Positions 7,725-9,248 of a DNA stretch of 9,248 nucleotides are shown piece by piece (position 1 is the stretch's first letter; each line of letters begins with the position of its first letter). The stretch spans positions 1 to 9,248 of the forward strand of contig CAYVXT010000067.1 in assembly GCA_964455485.1 (NCBI GenBank). The letters run 5' to 3'. Below the pieces are notes generated by a model. The model did not search any database. It was not told where the DNA came from and was given only the letters and a program-made list of their open reading frames with translations. The position numbers were made by a program, and so were the translations under genes. The DNA is from CAYVXT01 sp964455485. GTDB lineage: Bacteria; Patescibacteriota; Minisyncoccia; Phycocordibacterales; WO2-35-19.

Positions 7725-7790
7725 AGCGACATAAAGTTAATAGTAAAACCCCGCAGTCCGAAAAACTGACAGGCAAGATTTTTGTCGCTA
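7724..7790 (-). repeat. 8-bp inverted repeat enclosing the leader of the DsbA-like gene
   Basis: TAGCGACA (7724-7731) and TGTCGCTA (7783-7790) are perfect reverse complements. One arm covers the stop codon of the upstream gene (7788-7790) and the other touches the ATG of the DsbA-like gene. In the mRNA the two arms could pair and close the whole 63-base leader in one large hairpin. A weaker inner hairpin (CAGT at 7754-7757 with ACTG at 7765-7768) lies inside. The pairing is visible; a regulatory role is inferred. Confidence 0.4.
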
Positions 7791-8192
7791 GAAAAGTTTA
7801 GGGTTTAGAATACCCCTTGAGAAAGCTTCCTTTAGAGGATTCGGGATGGAAATCCTGTTTTTTAGGAAAAAGTTTCTGTATAAATTTGAAAGAAGCGGAT
7901 TGGATGTATAAAAGATTTCACGCACGCCAAGCAATGCAAGCAGAGCCAGTAGAGAAAAGACGAGAGAAAGTGCTTCCTTTGCGGGAAGGACAGTAAACAT
8001 ATTTTGCCATGCCTGTATGTGCTCCATTGGCGACATTTTACAGATAGAGCTGTGGCCCGGCATGAACGGACAGTTGACCATCTTAGGTCCATAGTGACCC
8101 GACATTCCAAAGTGAGACAATCCAAAAAAGACCGTAAAGAGAGTGAGTCCTACAATAGCGAAAGTTAGGATTTTGAAGATTTTTGATCGCAC
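7788..8192 (-). CDS. Small membrane protein with Met/Cys/His-rich outer loop
   Basis: A 134-residue protein with two hydrophobic segments, about 8-28 and 72-92. The loop between them is rich in soft-metal ligands: M30, H33, M38, C41, M44, H47, C51, M53, M56, H58 and M65, in the frame NCPFMPGH then SICKMSPMEH. The N-terminus is basic (MRSKIFK), so the loop most likely faces outward. The C-terminal tail ends LKEAFSRGILNPKLF. I recall similar small proteins in other CPR genomes but no named function. The ligand pattern suggests copper or another soft metal. Translation starts at GTG (8190-8192), since a stop codon lies eight codons upstream in frame with no ATG between. There is no Shine-Dalgarno, and a promoter lies directly upstream so the message may be leaderless. 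The next gene downstream is the DsbA-like one. Confidence 0.75.
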   Translation of the reverse strand: MRSKIFKILTFAIVGLTLFTVFFGLSHFGMSGHYGPKMVNCPFMPGHSSICKMSPMEHIQAWQNMFTVLPAKEALSLVFSLLALLALLGVREIFYTSNPLLSNLYRNFFLKNRISIPNPLKEAFSRGILNPKLF

Positions 8193-8199
8193 GTTGTTA

Positions 8200-8228
8200 A
8201 TTATATATTTTTATTGGCTAATCGTCAT
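8200..8228 (-). promoter_or_regulatory. Probable promoter of the small membrane protein gene and perhaps the cluster
   Basis: TATAAT (8200-8205) is a perfect -10 on the minus strand. ATGACG (8223-8228) matches the -35 consensus at four of six bases with a 17-base spacer. The -10 ends seven bases before the GTG start, so the predicted transcript is leaderless or nearly so. The -35 touches the end of the first 27-bp repeat, which is therefore placed like an operator or activator site. Confidence 0.55.
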
Positions 8229-8254
8229 TACCCCACACTTGCGCTCACTATATC
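8228..8254 (+). repeat. 27-bp dispersed direct repeat, copy 1
   Basis: Begins TTACCCCACAC and ends CACTATATC. It matches copy 3 at 21 of 27 positions and has the C variant at position 7. Its left end overlaps the -35 region of the downstream minus-strand promoter. Confidence 0.75.
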
Positions 8255-8262
8255 TAAAAAAT

Positions 8263-8298
8263 AACCCTGAACCTCCATTTTGTCTGTAAATGCAGGTG
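8263..8298 (+). repeat. Hairpin unit 0 (degenerate)
   Basis: CCTCCATTT (8272-8280) pairs with AAATGCAGG (8288-8296) at eight of nine positions with a seven-base loop. A poor first word, CCCTGAA (8265-8271), precedes it. The direct-repeat part of the pattern is weak here. Confidence 0.45.
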
Positions 8299-8299
8299 T

Positions 8300-8330
8300 C
8301 CACCATTTTCCACCCTTTTTAAATGGGGGT
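8300..8330 (+). repeat. Word-word-inverse unit 1
   Basis: CCACCATTT (8300-8308) is repeated 10 bases later as CCACCCTTT (8310-8318). AAATGGGGG (8321-8329) then pairs with the first word at eight of nine positions. Unit 2 starts 34 bases further on with the same plan, so units 1 and 2 look like a diverged tandem pair. Confidence 0.65.
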
Positions 8331-8333
8331 TGA

Positions 8334-8363
8334 CCACCGTTTTTTCACCGTTTTTAAACGGTG
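8334..8363 (+). repeat. Word-word-inverse unit 2
   Basis: CACCGTTT occurs at 8335-8342 and again at 8346-8353 (11 bases apart). Its exact reverse complement AAACGGTG lies at 8356-8363. The second word and the inverse form a near-perfect palindrome with a two-base centre. This is the cleanest of the units, and it ends directly against repeat copy 2. Confidence 0.75.
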
Positions 8364-8390
8364 CTACCCCACACTCTCACTTGATATATC
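8364..8390 (+). repeat. 27-bp dispersed direct repeat, copy 2
   Basis: Begins CTACCCCACACTCTC and ends GATATATC. It matches copy 3 at 20 of 27 positions; the differences cluster at positions 17-21. It starts at the base after unit 2. Confidence 0.7.
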
Positions 8391-8402
8391 GCACAAAAAG
8401 AG

Positions 8403-8434
8403 GTTCCCGTTAATTTCCCGTATTAACGGGTAAC
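8403..8434 (+). repeat. Word-word-inverse unit 3
   Basis: CCCGTTAAT (8406-8414) is followed 11 bases later by a shorter copy CCCGT (8417-8421), and directly by ATTAACGGG (8422-8430), the exact reverse complement of the first word. Either word can pair with the inverse: nine pairs with a seven-base loop, or five pairs with loop ATTA. GTT before and AAC after extend the long stem past a one-base bulge. Confidence 0.75.
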
Positions 8435-8443
8435 TTTAGGGCG

Positions 8444-8470
8444 TTACCCTACACTCTCATTCACTATTTC
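8444..8470 (+). repeat. 27-bp dispersed direct repeat, copy 3
   Basis: Begins TTACCCTACACTCTC and ends CACTATTTC. It is closest to the consensus of the four. Preceded by G, its GTTACCC is the reverse complement of GGGTAAC at 8428-8434, at the end of unit 3, with a nine-base gap. Confidence 0.75.
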
Positions 8471-8480
8471 GAGCTACTTC

Positions 8481-8510
8481 ACCGATGACCGTAATCACCG
8501 TAATTTGGGA
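8481..8510 (+). repeat. Unit 4 (degenerate)
   Basis: ACCGTAAT appears at 8488-8495 and 8497-8504, nine bases apart, after a partial copy ACCGAT at 8481. The third, inverted word is poor (ATTTGGGA at 8503-8510, where ATTACGGT would be expected). Confidence 0.45.
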
Positions 8511-8519
8511 CCAAACAAG

Positions 8520-8552
8520 CTCACCTGTTATTTTCCTGTTCTATCAGGTGAG
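8520..8552 (+). repeat. Word-word-inverse unit 5
   Basis: CTCACCTG (8520-8527) is the exact reverse complement of CAGGTGAG (8545-8552), with a 17-base loop. The loop carries a second copy of the inner word: CCTGTT at 8524-8529 and again at 8535-8540, 11 bases apart. The second copy can pair with the inverse as CCTG/CAGG. Confidence 0.7.
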
Positions 8553-8581
8553 TACCCGCTAATTCACCGCTAATACGGGTA
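8553..8581 (+). repeat. Word-word-inverse unit 6
   Basis: CCGCTAAT at 8556-8563 recurs exactly at 8567-8574, 11 bases apart. TACCCG (8553-8558) pairs with CGGGTA (8576-8581) over six bases with a 17-base loop. The unit follows unit 5 without a gap. Confidence 0.7.
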
Positions 8582-8588
8582 GAAGAAA

Positions 8589-8616
8589 CAGGTGCTTATC
8601 AGGAGTTATCAGGTTG
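8589..8616 (+). repeat. Three-word direct unit 7
   Basis: CAGG occurs at 8589, 8600 and 8610 (steps of 11 and 10 bases). The longer word TTATCAGG occurs at 8596-8603 and 8606-8613. The spacing is that of the other units, but all three words point the same way, so no hairpin is expected. Confidence 0.55.
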
Positions 8617-8651
8617 CAAGGTTTTACCGTTATTGAGGCTTTTGATTTAAG

Positions 8652-8678
8652 TTACCCTACAGACTGATTCACTATATG
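8652..8678 (+). repeat. 27-bp dispersed direct repeat, copy 4
   Basis: Begins TTACCCTACAGACTG and ends CACTATATG. It matches copy 3 at 22 of 27 positions and, like copy 3, is preceded by G. It ends two bases before the stop codon (8681-8683) of the minus-strand Zn-ribbon-like gene. Confidence 0.75.
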
Positions 8679-8680
8679 TT

Positions 8681-9019
8681 TTATTTTTGAACTTCCTCGT
8701 AATCTTCTTTGTTTCCTCCAATCCGAATGTAGTCTTCACATCCATCAACGAAAATAGCTCCACATGCGCATGGAATCATTTCCTTGTGCGTATTCGAGTA
8801 GATCTCAGTGCCACACTTTTTACACCTGATGTAGGCTTCTTTCTTATTTTTCTTGTTGTACTCCTCGAGCTCATCTTTCGTGATGGGGCGGTAGACCTTA
8901 TCCATGATTGTTAAAAGTGCCGTCGCCTCGTTCATAGCGGTTTGATCATCGATATCCTGGCCAGGATTCTCTTTGCGCCAGATTGCTTTGTATTCTTCTA
9001 GTGCTTGTTTTGAAATCAT
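8681..9019 (-). CDS. Small protein with Zn-ribbon-like C-terminus (DUF7695-like)
   Basis: A 112-residue cytoplasmic protein of two parts. Residues 1-50 are helical (SKQALEEYKAIWRKE, then TAMNEATALLTIMDKVYRPI), a segment style I recall at the start of many short CPR and phage proteins. Residues 62-108 form a small zinc-ribbon-like domain with C66-KK-C69 and C84-A-C86 plus C94, in the frame YIRCKKCG and DYIRIGGNKEDYEE. This resembles DUF7695-type domains. The function is unknown; a zinc ribbon could bind nucleic acid or another protein. The ATG at 9019 has no Shine-Dalgarno. It lies between the DUF2779-like gene end and the repeat block, with no firm promoter seen. Confidence 0.75.
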   Translation of the reverse strand: MISKQALEEYKAIWRKENPGQDIDDQTAMNEATALLTIMDKVYRPITKDELEEYNKKNKKEAYIRCKKCGTEIYSNTHKEMIPCACGAIFVDGCEDYIRIGGNKEDYEEVQK

Positions 9020-9071
9020 GTAATTTGGGGTTAGTTTGGTTATTCCTCGAATGCTTACCGAAAAGCGTACA

Positions 9072-9098
9072 CAGGGGCATTTAGGGGCTAATTAGGCC
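9072..9098 (+). repeat. Three-word direct unit 8 outside the main block
   Basis: AGGGGC occurs at 9073-9078 and 9083-9088, and AGGCC at 9094-9098 (steps of 10 and 11 bases). The spacing and the AT-rich gaps (ATTT, TAATT) match unit 7. It lies between two minus-strand genes, directly beyond the stop codon of the DUF2779-like gene. Confidence 0.45.
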
Positions 9099-9099
9099 G

Positions 9100-9248
9100 C
9101 TAGATATGGGTATTTAAGACCTTCCATATCTCAACCATGGCCAAAGTATCAAGATGGCAGTAGTCTTTAAGGGCTTGTATTTTCATGTCTTTTTCCTCTT
9201 TTGAATATTCACCCGACACAATTCTATTCCACGTATCTGAGGCAGTTC
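9100..9248 (-). CDS. DUF2779-like protein, C-terminal fragment (5' end outside window)
   Basis: The last 48 residues of a protein whose start lies beyond the window. The frame is open from the edge to the TAG at 9100-9102. The tail reads KDYCHLDTLAMVEIWKVL, which is the form of the C-terminal helix of DUF2779 proteins (YCxxDTxAMV) and of DnaQ-like exonucleases, where the Asp is a metal ligand. DUF2779 proteins often carry a RecB/Cas4-like nuclease region before this domain, but that part cannot be seen here. Only the end is present, so the call rests on about 20 residues. Confidence 0.65.
   Translation of the reverse strand, partial: TASDTWNRIVSGEYSKEEKDMKIQALKDYCHLDTLAMVEIWKVLNTHI

Larger units (their letters stand above)
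8193..8680. other. Repeat-packed non-coding block
   Basis: No convincing gene is seen on either strand in this stretch of about 490 bases. It holds four dispersed 27-bp direct repeats (starts 8228, 8364, 8444, 8652). Between them are about eight units of 28-36 bases whose words are spaced 10-11 bases apart. The repeat at 8652 ends two bases from the stop codon of the Zn-ribbon-like gene, and the repeat at 8228 begins 35 bases before the GTG of the membrane protein gene. The repeats thus bracket the block almost exactly. Confidence 0.8.

Noticed and set aside
7740..7775. Intrinsic terminator between the small membrane protein and DsbA-like genes
   Set aside because: The stem has only four sound inner pairs with mismatches beyond, and only four T follow; too weak to call.
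7725..7787. Separate promoter for the DsbA-like cluster
   Set aside because: TATTAA is present at a plausible place, but no -35-like hexamer lies 16-18 bases upstream of it.
7862..8125. 87-residue minus-strand reading frame
   Set aside because: It overlaps the small membrane protein in another frame; the GTG-started frame has a sensible topology and a family-like ligand pattern.
8334..8363. Intrinsic terminator for the Zn-ribbon-like gene
   Set aside because: The hairpin is good but has no T-run directly after it on the minus strand, it lies over 300 bases from that stop codon, and it is one of several similar units, so termination does not explain the pattern.
8228..8678. CRISPR array
   Set aside because: The repeat length fits, but the spacing is uneven (gaps of 109, 53 and 181 bases), the repeats differ at 5-7 positions from copy 3, and the gaps hold self-complementary units instead of unique spacers. 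No cas gene is seen.
8228..8678. Integron attC cassette array
   Set aside because: The GTTACCC core-like sequence does not fit GTTRRRY/RYYYAAC, there are no cassette genes between copies, and no integrase is in the window.
8687..8914. 75-residue plus-strand reading frame
   Set aside because: Antisense to the Zn-ribbon-like gene; hydrophobic only because it is the complement of charged codons.

Overview
The window looks like a piece of a Candidatus Patescibacteria (CPR, probably Parcubacteria-like) chromosome. This rests on protein style: small DsbA-like proteins on a single N-terminal membrane anchor, an anchored SurA-N-type protein without a PPIase domain, an MepM-like M23 peptidase and several short CPR-type hypotheticals. 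It also fits the almost complete lack of Shine-Dalgarno sequences. I could not run a search, so the placement is an inference. All supported genes lie on the minus strand, so transcription runs from high to low coordinates.

Layout from right to left. (1) 9100-9248: the C-terminal end of a DUF2779-like protein. (2) 8681-9019: a small Zn-ribbon-like hypothetical. (3) 8193-8680: a non-coding block of about 490 bases packed with two kinds of repeat. There are four dispersed 27-bp direct repeats. Between them lie about eight units of roughly 30 bp, most built as word, same word, then reverse complement of the word. (4) 7788-8192: a small membrane protein with a Met/Cys/His-rich extracytoplasmic loop. 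(5) 1106-7724: a tight cluster with gaps of 2-23 bases. In order it holds a DsbA-like protein, a class V aminotransferase/cysteine desulfurase-like enzyme, a membrane protein with an outward thioredoxin-like domain, a second DsbA-like protein, a SurA-N-like anchored protein, a 65-residue charged protein and a Zn/Cd/Pb-type P1B ATPase. (6) 1-1048: an MepM-like M23 peptidase, cut by the window edge, with its own promoter set inside the terminator of the ATPase gene.

How it may work together (inference): the cluster makes an extracytoplasmic thiol-redox and protein-folding set, with three thioredoxin-fold proteins and a chaperone-like protein. It is coupled to soft-metal handling through the ATPase and the Met/Cys/His-rich protein. 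Thiols are the main targets of Cd, Zn, Cu and Pb, so co-expression is sensible. No DsbB or VKOR partner is visible.

The least explained part is the repeat block at 8193-8680. The unit words differ from unit to unit, but within a unit they match each other, including the inverted copy. The pattern is therefore kept at the level of structure rather than sequence. A related three-word pattern recurs at 9072-9098. I know of no named element with this architecture.
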